Source: Candidatus Uhrbacteria bacterium (GTDB lineage Bacteria > Patescibacteria > ABY1 > SG8-24 > UBA9934). From it: a DNA stretch of 64,000 nt. Positions 33,041 through 40,759 of the stretch are shown here, one piece after another. Location: positions 1-64,000 of the forward strand of contig JABJOE010000005.1 in NCBI GenBank assembly GCA_018664485.1, read 5' to 3'. Both the position numbers and the translations under genes were made by a program. Each line of letters opens with the position of its first letter. Positions within the stretch are counted from its first letter, which is position 1. The notes under the pieces were generated by a model. That model did no database searches. It was not told the DNA's origin and saw only the letters and a program-made list of their open reading frames with translations.

Positions 33041-33721
33041 ATGGGACTTTTTTCAAAACCGTCTACACCGCCAAAAGACAACTCAGCATTTTCTCATCTT
33101 AATGCTGGGAGTATCGGAACTGGAAAGAATTTTAGGGAAGGGTCATATTCAAAGGCGCGCGGTGGTTTGAAGGGGCAGTTGAACAAAATGCGGCGTGCTG
33201 GGATGCATAGCTCTACTGCAAACATCTCCAAGAAGAACATGGAGCAGATGCACGACATTGTCGCTAAGCGTTTAAAGAATAAGGTTGCGGGCGGCAAGAT
33301 TAACTATCGTGATAAGCGGGCAATGAAGTCCGAGGCGTATAAGTTGATGAAAGATCCGAATAGTAAGTTTTCAAAAGAAGATTTGAAAGATTTTAAAAAG
33401 GTTGTAGATAAACTTGGTCAGGGTGATGTCAGAAAAAGAGCTCCACAGGCTGAACTACCACAGAAACAGGCGCCGGCTGCGGCACAAGCGGCTCCGCGTG
33501 CAGCGCTTCAAAAACCGTCAGGTTTAGCAAGCCAAGCAAATATGTCGGCTCCGATGGCCAAGGGGGCGGCACCCGCATTTGCGGCAATGGGTTCCACGGG
33601 AGTAAAGGGATTGAAAAAGATTAAATACGAATCTGTACTTCCAGAAAAACCGGCAAAGATTGAAGAGAATCATTTACATGTTCCAGAAGCTTCAGAGGCG
33701 ATTGATATAATGATCGACTAG
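33041..33721 (+). CDS. hypothetical basic protein with Ala/Pro-rich tail
   Basis: 226 aa, no family recognised. Residues 1-130 are basic and helical (GGLKGQLNKMRRAGMHSST, KNMEQMHDIVAKRLKNKV), followed by an Ala/Pro/Gln-rich flexible segment (about 135-190) and an acidic end. There is no signal or membrane part. Composition suggests nucleic-acid binding or a scaffolding role. The last 4 nt overlap the convergent fur-family gene. Confidence 0.65.
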   Translation: MGLFSKPSTPPKDNSAFSHLNAGSIGTGKNFREGSYSKARGGLKGQLNKMRRAGMHSSTANISKKNMEQMHDIVAKRLKNKVAGGKINYRDKRAMKSEAYKLMKDPNSKFSKEDLKDFKKVVDKLGQGDVRKRAPQAELPQKQAPAAAQAAPRAALQKPSGLASQANMSAPMAKGAAPAFAAMGSTGVKGLKKIKYESVLPEKPAKIEENHLHVPEASEAIDIMID

Positions 33722-34119
33722 CTGCATTTTTTACATGTACCAAAATAAGTTGTTTGGTGATGTGTGATTTTTGAAAATGAAGTTTTTGTAAGGATGGATC
33801 CGTATTCTTGTCGGTTGCAGTCGATGTCTTCAATAAGTCCGCAAGATTCGCACACAAGATGATGATGATGTGGGCGATCTGCAATTTCGTAGTCATTGTG
33901 GCCATGTCCGAGATCGTGGCCATGAACGATTCCAGATTGAACGAAGTCGTCGATCATTCGGTAGATGGTTGTTGGGTTAGTGCCCGGAACTGATGACCCA
34001 ATACTCTGTATTCCAACAGGGTGTTTTTGTTTGTGGAGATACGAAAGAACAGCAACGCGCGCTGGAGTTGCGCGCAAATTATGCGTACGGAGAAGAATTT
34101 TTATTTCGTTTTGACTCAT
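33718..34119 (-). CDS. Fur-family metal-responsive repressor
   Basis: 133 aa. N-terminal winged helix (RATPARVAVLSYL...GTNPTTIYRMIDDFVQSGIVHG), then the metal-sensing HHHHLVCESCG and a C-terminal CKKC pair that would form the structural zinc site. Fur, Zur and PerR cannot be told apart from sequence alone. The start is leaderless: TGCTATACT on the minus strand ends 8 nt before the ATG. Its target is unknown; no transporter lies next to it. Confidence 0.9.
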   Translation of the reverse strand: MSQNEIKILLRTHNLRATPARVAVLSYLHKQKHPVGIQSIGSSVPGTNPTTIYRMIDDFVQSGIVHGHDLGHGHNDYEIADRPHHHHLVCESCGLIEDIDCNRQEYGSILTKTSFSKITHHQTTYFGTCKKCS

Positions 34120-34470
34120 TTAATCTGAGTATAGCACGGGTTATGTAAGATGACTTCTTTGTTATAAGTTAGGAATTGCGCAAAACCTGGCTAAGTGATG
34201 TTTATGATTTATTGACGTTATTACTGAGGGTTGTGGATTAATTTGATTGTATACCAAGAGTGTCATCCTATGTAGCATAAACGGCTGATATTAGCGTAAT
34301 TTCTGTATATTGTTTATGCGGACTATTCAGTATCGGTTTGACTGATCCAATCTGCTATGTATTTATTTACACACAGGGCTTTGCCGCATTTGATGGAAAA
34401 TGCTAAGATTTCCTAGTAATTCTAAACAAAACGTTATTTTAAATAACGTTCTACCGTAACCATTTATTAT
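34120..34470. other. intergenic region upstream of HU gene
   Basis: About 350 nt with no supported gene. It is AT-rich with a fur-family promoter at its left end. A 21-bp inverted repeat (AACGTTATTT-T-AAATAACGTT, 34430-34450) lies 20 nt before the HU ATG. A TTGACG at about 34214 has no convincing -10 partner. Confidence 0.5.
34430..34450. promoter_or_regulatory. inverted repeat upstream of HU gene (putative operator)
   Basis: 10-bp arms AACGTTATTT/AAATAACGTT around one base. Position just upstream of the HU start suggests autoregulation or another repressor. Confidence 0.5.
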
Positions 34471-34761
34471 ATGGACGAGGCAAAACGACTTACAAAGTCT
34501 CAGTTGATGACTGCTATGTCAGAGACTTGGGGAGTATCAAAGAAGGAAGCTATTGAGCAGTACGACCAGTTGGTTGAATTGATCTACAGCGAAATCCGAC
34601 GTGCTGGTGAGATCATGCTTCCTGGAATGGGAAAGATGGCTAAGAAGCACCGAAAGGCTCGTATGGGACGAAACCCAGCGACTGGTGAGACTATCCAGAT
34701 CAAGGCAAAGACAGTTTTGAAGTTTAGCGTGAATAAGGCTGCAAAGGACGCTCTTCTATAG
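34471..34761 (+). CDS. hup: HU/IHF-family DNA-binding protein
   Basis: 96 aa. LTKSQLMTAMSETWGVSKKEAIEQYDQLVELIYSEI is the helical dimer base, and GMGKMAKKHRKARMGRNPATGETIQIKAKTVLKFSVNKAAKDAL contains the DNA-intercalating arm with the RNPATGE hallmark. It organises the nucleoid. The N-terminus has about six extra residues. A 140-nt structured tail precedes the terminator. Confidence 0.93.
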   Translation: MDEAKRLTKSQLMTAMSETWGVSKKEAIEQYDQLVELIYSEIRRAGEIMLPGMGKMAKKHRKARMGRNPATGETIQIKAKTVLKFSVNKAAKDALL

Positions 34762-34903
34762 GATTTAGCACGCAACGGACAGCTACGTTGTTGTCGGTAT
34801 CGCTATTTCGTCACCGTACAGAAGGTACGGCTTCTCAATAGCTCAGCCGCCGCCTAGTATCTGGCTCATTGTGAGTAAAGTCTCCACAATACGAGAAAAG
34901 TAG

Positions 34904-34930
34904 CAAAGACCTCCGGAAGGGGGTCTTTTG
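34904..34930 (+). terminator. HU gene terminator
   Basis: AAAGACCTCC-GGAA-GGGGGTCTTTTG, ending 3 nt before the next cassette -35 box. Confidence 0.85.
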
Positions 34931-34932
34931 CG

Positions 34933-34961
34933 TTGACAAAAGGGTGTTTTTGTGGTAGTAT
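34933..34961 (+). promoter_or_regulatory. promoter of cassette gene 35009-35461
   Basis: TTGACA (34933-34938), 17 bp, TAGTAT (34956-34961), TGG extended -10. Leader about 40 nt ending in AAAGGAGG. Confidence 0.88.
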
Positions 34962-35008
34962 TTTCCGTCCGATCACTAGCGTCTTTGCTATATCGACAAA
35001 GGAGGCTC

Positions 35009-35461
35009 ATGCCTACTGACGACCTGAAGCCCGGTGGCTGTGACCCAGCCTCGCCTGAGATGCAGGCGGACACGGGGCCCGTTGTGCCCGTGAAGCTCAC
35101 GGAGGATGGAGAGCTATCTCCCGTTATCTTCACCAACCACAGTCCTCGTGTGAAGTGCACTGGAGTAGAGCCTGACGGAGACTGCGAGGTCATTGACGGC
35201 GAAGCCGCCAAGGATCACGAAGTCTGGGATCTGGTTGCTGATGGGACCTGGAGCCCGAATCCTGTCGACCCAAATATCTGGGATTCGGATGCTACCGACA
35301 CACCCGGAGGCGAGCCTGCAGTTGAGCAGCTTCGCCGACATGTCGGTACTGAATTTCACCAGATCCCGGAAGTTCCCGCAGCACCGACGCTCTACGCAGT
35401 TACAGACATCGATCACAACGATCCAGACGACCTCATTCAAGAGACTCTTGATCGGCGCTGA
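35009..35461 (+). CDS. orphan GC-rich acidic cassette gene, 150 aa
   Basis: The ATG at 35009 follows a near-perfect AAAGGAGG Shine-Dalgarno site, and longer frames run into the promoter. The protein is strongly acidic and Pro/Asp-rich (DPDDLIQE, NPVDPNIWDSDATDTPGGEP) and probably largely disordered. It has two or three Cys and no signal. No family recognised. Own promoter and terminator. Confidence 0.7.
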   Translation: MPTDDLKPGGCDPASPEMQADTGPVVPVKLTEDGELSPVIFTNHSPRVKCTGVEPDGDCEVIDGEAAKDHEVWDLVADGTWSPNPVDPNIWDSDATDTPGGEPAVEQLRRHVGTEFHQIPEVPAAPTLYAVTDIDHNDPDDLIQETLDRR

Positions 35462-35485
35462 GCGACCCACCGACCACCCCGTCGT

Positions 35486-35516
35486 AGACCCTTGTGCGCA
35501 TAGCGTATGAGGGTCT
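35486..35516 (+). terminator. terminator of cassette gene 35009-35461
   Basis: AGACCCT...AGGGTCT hairpin (35486-35492 with 35510-35516), partly paired inside. Weak T-tract. Confidence 0.6.
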
Positions 35517-35578
35517 TCCGCATTTAGGCTATACCCGTCAGTATTGTTAGGTTTAGCCTCTGTGGTAATATGCGAACG

Positions 35579-36772
35579 ATGAAATTGATCAAAAACCTTT
35601 TTACCCTCTTTATCCTGGCGTGCTTAACGTTTGTCGCTTATCAGGCGTGGAGCGAGCGATCGGGAGCTAAGGCAATCGAAGTCGAATCTGTAGACGACCT
35701 GATCGGTGCTATACTCGACATTCGAGCAGAGCAAACGATTGAGGTCGGTGATATAGACTTTGGAGATGATACGCAGCTTAATGTGCTGCTTTTAGGTTTG
35801 GATGAGCGAAAGGAGGAGACAGAACTTGAGGATGCGCATTGCGATGCGATTCACATGTTTACACTCGACATTAAATATTGGACGATAATGATCACATCGG
35901 TTCCACGTGGTACAGGTGTTTACATCCCTGGAGGTCCATATGCTGAGACGGATTACTATCTAGCAAATGCATGTGCGTTTGCAGGACTGGATTATGGAGT
36001 GGAGCAGATCGAGCAGATCATCGGTGTAAAAGCTGACTACGTCGCGACTGTTGGGTTCTCACAGACATACGGAATTCTACGTTTGCTAAATCTTCCAACG
36101 AGCGAGAGCTTACAATGGTTACGTCATCGTCAGAGCTATCAGATTGGAGAGCCTCAGCGGGTCGCGAACCAGGCGACATTTATAAAAGATATTATTGTAA
36201 GTCACATTAGTACATTTGAGAGTGATATTACTTTGCCGCTGCAGTACGTATTGTATTCGTTCGTTGATACCGATATGTCGTTTGCGGTTGCTCACACGTT
36301 ACTTGAGGGATTTATAAATTCATCAATTGATGAGCGGCCTGATGATATCCAGACTCAATTGCGACCATATTATCCGACTCAGGAGCTGCATTTTGATTTG
36401 GAGAATTATGACGAGCAACTAGCCTCTATCGTTGAATATCTTCGACCTTATTTATCTGATGAAGACTTGTCCGAAATTCCACTTGAACAGATCCAAACAT
36501 ATCTAGTCGACTTTATATTCGAGCAGATTGAGCTAGAGGACGATCTGACGGACATTCTAGACAAACAGCTTTGGTTGCAGGTTGATAGTGATTCGCAACG
36601 GGAGGAAGTTCATTACTCGGTGATTGAGCAGTATGCACGCCAAGCGCTCAGTGATGGAGATCAAAATACGGCTGTGAAGATTGTGACAGATTATATTTTA
36701 GAAAAAGAGCTGTTGGAAATTGGTGATTGGGAAGATAGAGGGCGTGAATTATTGTCGGAGGTTTTGAAATAG
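35579..36772 (+). CDS. LytR-CpsA-Psr (LCP) family protein
   Basis: About 397 aa. One N-terminal membrane segment (LFTLFILACLTFVAYQAW), then the LCP domain: LNVLLLGLDER, DAIHMFTLDIKYWTIMITSVPRGTGVYIPG, a YYLANACAFAGLDYGVEQIEQIIGV segment, and the arginine-rich RHRQSY...PQRVANQATFIKDI. LCP enzymes attach lipid-linked glycopolymers to the cell wall or surface. An ATG at 35570 is an alternative; I prefer 35579 because TAATAT lies 7 nt upstream. The C-terminal ~150 residues are extra and helical. Confidence 0.8.
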   Translation: MKLIKNLFTLFILACLTFVAYQAWSERSGAKAIEVESVDDLIGAILDIRAEQTIEVGDIDFGDDTQLNVLLLGLDERKEETELEDAHCDAIHMFTLDIKYWTIMITSVPRGTGVYIPGGPYAETDYYLANACAFAGLDYGVEQIEQIIGVKADYVATVGFSQTYGILRLLNLPTSESLQWLRHRQSYQIGEPQRVANQATFIKDIIVSHISTFESDITLPLQYVLYSFVDTDMSFAVAHTLLEGFINSSIDERPDDIQTQLRPYYPTQELHFDLENYDEQLASIVEYLRPYLSDEDLSEIPLEQIQTYLVDFIFEQIELEDDLTDILDKQLWLQVDSDSQREEVHYSVIEQYARQALSDGDQNTAVKIVTDYILEKELLEIGDWEDRGRELLSEVLK

Positions 36773-36774
36773 CG

Positions 36775-36799
36775 ATACGCAACCGGGTTGCGTATTTTT
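36775..36799 (+). terminator. terminator of LCP gene, hairpin repeated at 58225
   Basis: ATACGCAACC-G-GGTTGCGTAT then TTTT. The 21-nt hairpin is identical to 58225-58245. Confidence 0.85.
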
Positions 36800-36851
36800 G
36801 TTGTGATCAGGCTATGTTTTGTAGTTTTTAGGCGTGGTATACTTCTGTCAT

Positions 36852-37715
36852 ATGAAAGTTTTAAAGGCAAATGGAAAGTGGGTTGAATTTGATGAGAGTA
36901 AAGCTCGCACAAGTATTTTGCGTACCGGTGTAGACGACGCAGAAGCTAGTTCTGTTTTAAAGGTTCTTAAGTCCCGCATGAAGAGTGGGATGTCGACCAA
37001 AGAGGTGTATGCCATTATTCATCAGGAATTAAAAAAGGTAAGCGTTTGTTTCTCTTGCCGCTACAGTCTTCGTGATGCATTACAAAAATTGGGGCCAGCA
37101 GGATACAAGTTTGAAAAGTATGTTGCATCGATTTTGCGAGCTCATAAATACGACGCTTACGTTCCGGATCAGGATTTGGAAGGTTCCTGCGTTGATCATG
37201 AAGTGGATGTTATTGCAGAAAAAGATGGGAGAAAGATTTTTATTGAAGCAAAATTCCGTAACAACAATCGTAACTACGTGAATTTAAAAGACACGATGGC
37301 TACGTGGTCACGGTTCTTGGATCTCGTCGATGGGGCCGCTGTCGGTAAATGTGTGCACTTTGACGAGTGTTGGATCGTTACAAATGCGCGTTTCTCAGAT
37401 CGTGCTCGCACATTTGGAGTCTGCAAGGGTATCCACATGATAGGTTGGAGCTTTCCACCAGAAAGGTCATTTCAGAAAATGGTTGATATTGTATCTCTGT
37501 ACCCTGTAACCGTTCTAGATTCGATAACACAAAAAGAGCTCGAGGCTCTTTCTCATCAGAGACTGATGCTTTGTAAGGAGGTTGTAGAAGTTGATTCAGT
37601 GGACTTGGCACAAAGGTTAGACGTATCTAATAGTCGTGCCACGGAGTTGATAGGTCAATGTGTTACCGTCATTGAAGGCGGTAGTAAAAGTAAGAAAAAA
37701 AGAACCGGCCGTTAA
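36852..37715 (+). CDS. ATP-cone plus Mrr-like restriction endonuclease fold protein
   Basis: 287 aa from the ATG at 36852, 8 nt after TGGTATACT (leaderless). Residues 1-88 are an ATP-cone (VLKANGKWVEFDESKARTSILRTGVDD...VYAIIHQEL), as in NrdR and ribonucleotide reductase. Residues 88-200 are a PD-(D/E)xK nuclease of the Mrr type: KFEKYVASILRAHKY, then D119 in EVDVIAE and E132-A-K134 in IFIEAKF. The fusion suggests nuclease action gated by ATP or dATP. No methylase partner is nearby, so classical restriction is unlikely. Confidence 0.85.
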   Translation: MKVLKANGKWVEFDESKARTSILRTGVDDAEASSVLKVLKSRMKSGMSTKEVYAIIHQELKKVSVCFSCRYSLRDALQKLGPAGYKFEKYVASILRAHKYDAYVPDQDLEGSCVDHEVDVIAEKDGRKIFIEAKFRNNNRNYVNLKDTMATWSRFLDLVDGAAVGKCVHFDECWIVTNARFSDRARTFGVCKGIHMIGWSFPPERSFQKMVDIVSLYPVTVLDSITQKELEALSHQRLMLCKEVVEVDSVDLAQRLDVSNSRATELIGQCVTVIEGGSKSKKKRTGR

Positions 37716-37728
37716 GGCCGATTTTTTT
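37704..37728. terminator. bidirectional terminator between nuclease gene and rpmB
   Basis: CGGCC-GTTAA-GGCCG with a T-run on the right (37722-37728) and an A-run on the left, serving both convergent genes. Confidence 0.85.
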
Positions 37729-37954
37729 ACTTCATTTCTCGTAGGTCGTATTTCTTTCCTTTGCTCAACCACTTTGCTAGCGTTCGTAGACCTCGAGTTG
37801 AGATTCGTACTCGCTCCATTTTACCGGTTGCGGGGTTAAGAAGATTACGCCATTGCAGATTTGGCATCTGGCGGCGTTTTGTTTTTGTTTTGGAATGGCT
37901 GACGTTATTACCCGTCAACGGCTTTTTTCCTGTAAATTTGCAGACCTTTGCCAT
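37727..37954 (-). CDS. rpmB: 50S ribosomal protein L28
   Basis: 75 aa from the ATG at 37954: MAKVCKFTGKKPLTGNNVSHSKTKTKRR with NLQWRNLLNPATGKMERVRISTRGLRTL, a full L28 match. Only one cysteine remains at the N-terminus, so the zinc-binding pairs of C+ forms are absent. Longer frames begin inside the promoter and are rejected. Confidence 0.95.
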   Translation of the reverse strand: MAKVCKFTGKKPLTGNNVSHSKTKTKRRQMPNLQWRNLLNPATGKMERVRISTRGLRTLAKWLSKGKKYDLREMK

Positions 37955-37979
37955 ATGAAAATCACTAAATAACGGTGGA

Positions 37980-38008
37980 AGTGTAGTGAAAATCGCGAAA
38001 AATGTCAA
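37980..38008 (-). promoter_or_regulatory. rpmB promoter
   Basis: Minus strand TTGACA (38003-38008), 17 bp, TACACT (37980-37985). Leader about 20 nt. Confidence 0.8.
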
Positions 38009-38028
38009 GGTGATAGGGGGGTAACCCC

Positions 38029-39417
38029 TTAAATAACAAGGGGAAGTGGATGGATTGTATTGGGTCGTCCTAATAGAATATCGGCAATTCTATAGGTTCC
38101 ATGCGTAGGAGCCTCTACAAAACCATGCCAGGCCATTCGAGCGAGAGCACCGCTTTCTACCCAGTCAAACAGCCATTCATTTGCAAAACGGGGGTCGAGC
38201 TGGTCAACGCCACCACCAATTTGCATTAGCCACTGTCTGTTGAAGTCTTCCTGAGATCCTACGGGTGGAGCCATGATAATCGGAATCCCAAGGCCTGTGT
38301 AGAACGAAATTTCTGACGGTTTAGTCCAGATGATGTCTACTTCGCGTACTAGTTTTTCGAATGCTTTAAAATAAGCTTCTCGAGAAGGTTCAAGCATTAT
38401 TTTTACCTGACCTTTCTTAAGCGCTGCGCCAAGTCCCATTTTCTGCAACTCATTTGTGAAGTAGTCGGCAACTTCCTGTCTGGAACCTGCAACTAGAGTT
38501 ATAACTATTTTGTTTTGGCGTATTTCTTTTTTTAGACTTTTAACTGCAGCTATTCCAATTTCTCGTTGAGCGCCTGCACCACCAACCATAAAAGCGAGTG
38601 AGATCGCGCGGGACCTTTTCTTTTTAACTATTGAGCAATAGCTTTTACCAAGATGTGACGAAAGCATTTTTTGTGAGTGATCCATAAAGACGCCGTTTGG
38701 ATCTAAGTGACATATGCGTCTTGCAAGATCTTTTTTGATCGTTGTTGAGTCAGGGCCGCCGATTGCGCTCATTGGGAGCGGGAATCCTGTAAGTTCTATT
38801 CGTTCTTCGGGAACACCGTATAGTTTTAGGCGTTCTTTTACGCGACCGCTTGGTGCGAGGTATTTAATGCGGCTACGCTTTGGATGCATTGGTGCCCATG
38901 TGCGGCTGATGTCTGAATCAGTTGCTAAAACATAAATATCTTCTGGGTAACCATATTCTTCAGCTGCAAAAGCTGGTGTCATAAATGTACACAGAAGTGG
39001 CTTCGGATTTTTTGATAATTCAGAGACAAGATGACGCATGAAGTTGCGTTTGTGTATCAATGCGTAGAATTGCATGAGTTGTAGACTTGGTCGTGATAGG
39101 TCACGGCGAGGATAGAATGAAGGAATCCGTTGCATCTCATCCATCACATGAAAAACTGCCTGGCCTATGACAGGAACTTTTTTGAATCTTGAAATTCGTT
39201 CGTAGATTTTACGACCACTTTCCCAAAGCTTTCGGTCGGATTCTGGAATGCCGTCGTAATCGTTTGCAATTACGATCTGTTTTTTTACTGAAAAATCGCG
39301 CATCGAAAAAGCAGGTCGCTCATGACCATATCCCATGTTTACAGCAACGATATATGCTAAATCAGAAAACTGTTTTTTTAGTTCTACTGACGATGATTTC
39401 GAAGAGCGTGATGTCAT
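38029..39417 (-). CDS. GT-B glycosyltransferase-like protein (MGDG synthase/MurG-like)
   Basis: 462 aa. The N-terminal MGYGHERPAF resembles the glycine-rich start of MurG and MGDG-synthase enzymes. The C-terminal half has MVGGAGAQREIG, VITLVAGSRQEV and IIWTKPSEISFYTGLGIPIIMAPPVGSQEDFNRQWL, the last being the donor-binding region of GT28 proteins. About 80 residues longer than MurG, with no signal peptide, so probably peripheral to the inner membrane. It may glycosylate a lipid or cell-wall precursor. The substrate is not assignable. Confidence 0.7.
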   Translation of the reverse strand: MTSRSSKSSSVELKKQFSDLAYIVAVNMGYGHERPAFSMRDFSVKKQIVIANDYDGIPESDRKLWESGRKIYERISRFKKVPVIGQAVFHVMDEMQRIPSFYPRRDLSRPSLQLMQFYALIHKRNFMRHLVSELSKNPKPLLCTFMTPAFAAEEYGYPEDIYVLATDSDISRTWAPMHPKRSRIKYLAPSGRVKERLKLYGVPEERIELTGFPLPMSAIGGPDSTTIKKDLARRICHLDPNGVFMDHSQKMLSSHLGKSYCSIVKKKRSRAISLAFMVGGAGAQREIGIAAVKSLKKEIRQNKIVITLVAGSRQEVADYFTNELQKMGLGAALKKGQVKIMLEPSREAYFKAFEKLVREVDIIWTKPSEISFYTGLGIPIIMAPPVGSQEDFNRQWLMQIGGGVDQLDPRFANEWLFDWVESGALARMAWHGFVEAPTHGTYRIADILLGRPNTIHPLPLVI

Positions 39418-39451
39418 ATCCCCCTGTTTAATAGCTGCATTATATCAGGTC

Positions 39452-39480
39452 TTGACAAAACGTGCATATATTGATTATAT
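39452..39480 (+). promoter_or_regulatory. promoter of cassette gene 39606-40580
   Basis: TTGACA (39452-39457), 17 bp, TTATAT (39475-39480). Leader about 120 nt. Divergent from the glycosyltransferase gene. Confidence 0.75.
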
Positions 39481-39605
39481 GAGAGGCCGTTTAGTGGATT
39501 TTTGCAATGCTGCGGAGACCCATCTGAGCCATTAGGCTTAACGGATAGTTCCTTAAACTCCGTTCCATGCGGAGAAAACAGTCCCGCGTGGACAGTGAGG
39601 TTGCT

Positions 39606-40580
39606 ATGAGCTCAAGTGATGGCTCTGAATCTGGTGACAGAGGATCGTGGGTGCCGAAGAGCAAAGGACGCGGCCTGACGGTCGTTCAGGCAGTCGACGA
39701 TGCTGGCGATGGGCAGAGCTTTGAACAGCTCAGTCAAGAGATGGGTGATGACGACGATAGTCAGCATCCCGATTCAGGAAGTGATCCTGCTTCCTGGGCG
39801 GATTACGAGCCCAAGTCGCGGTGGAGCACGAAAGCCATCTTCTTCGCTGGCGCGATGTTCCCGATTTTGATCGCGTTGATCTGTGCCACCGCCTACTTCG
39901 GGCACGGAGAGTACAAGGCCTGGGAGGCAAGGCAGCCGCCAGATCTCTTCGGCCTCAAAAGCCCCGATGCAATCGCCGGTGACAGCATCGGTTATTCTCA
40001 GGTCGTCACCTACGACAACCCTGATGGTAGCGTCGAGTGGACTGATGATCCTGCAGAGGCTCTCGTACCCACCGTGACGCGCGAAGTCATCGTGGTCCGT
40101 GGATCTGAGTTGGTCATCTGCAGTCAAGAGTTGGACGACAATCCCAGCGCTGACGACTGCAAGACCATCCACATGGGCTGGCATTGGCTCCATACCCTGA
40201 AGGATCAGGAAGCCTGGCCTGCGGTCAATCAGTCGGATCTCGCAATCTGCGACGCCGGCAAGTTGATCGGATGGTCAATGGGTGGTGCTACTGACGGTCT
40301 CGCGACAGTCATGACGATCGGTACGGACGGTGTAGCAACGACCGTGATCACTCAAGTGAAGGGTGGCGCATACTATTGTGTGATGCCGATCGCTGGGAAT
40401 GACAAGTCTCATCGGTTGGTTGCCCGTTGGTACCCGCCACTTGAGGATCGTCCGACGCCCGAGAAGGTCGTTGGCAAGGACGGATCTTCCGTCGATGCTC
40501 CTCTCGCATTCACAGAGCACGTGTACGCCGAGGAGTTCGTCCTCAAGATCTATCGTGGCGTGCAGAAGACTGACAAGTGA
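39606..40580 (+). CDS. orphan GC-rich single-TM cassette protein
   Basis: 324 aa from the ATG at 39606, which has GAGG 7 nt upstream; the frame is open to 39567 without a better start. The N-terminal ~80 residues are acidic and disordered (GDDDDSQHPDSGSDPAS), then one transmembrane helix (AIFFAGAMFPILIALICATAYFG), then a ~220-residue domain, presumably outside, with several cysteines (LVICSQELDDNPSADDCKTI, DLAICDAG, AYYCVMP). This is a type II-like topology. No family recognised. Own promoter and terminator. Confidence 0.72.
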   Translation: MSSSDGSESGDRGSWVPKSKGRGLTVVQAVDDAGDGQSFEQLSQEMGDDDDSQHPDSGSDPASWADYEPKSRWSTKAIFFAGAMFPILIALICATAYFGHGEYKAWEARQPPDLFGLKSPDAIAGDSIGYSQVVTYDNPDGSVEWTDDPAEALVPTVTREVIVVRGSELVICSQELDDNPSADDCKTIHMGWHWLHTLKDQEAWPAVNQSDLAICDAGKLIGWSMGGATDGLATVMTIGTDGVATTVITQVKGGAYYCVMPIAGNDKSHRLVARWYPPLEDRPTPEKVVGKDGSSVDAPLAFTEHVYAEEFVLKIYRGVQKTDK

Positions 40581-40591
40581 ACGTCTCCCGT

Positions 40592-40629
40592 GATAGGGGC
40601 CCAATGAGCATATGCTCCGGGTCCCTATC
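40592..40629 (+). terminator. terminator of cassette gene 39606-40580
   Basis: GATAGGGGCCC...GAGCATATGCTC...GGGTCCCTATC, a long nearly perfect stem. Little T-run follows. Confidence 0.7.
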
Positions 40630-40759
40630 TGTGCGTTTGGATAGTTTTCAAGTAAATATTCGTACTTTTGTTGCTTGAGCACAGGCTCAGACTGAACGCT
40701 TTACGATATAGACAGTGACATGAGTTCAAAAAAGAATGATGTGATAAGATGTCCTCGCT

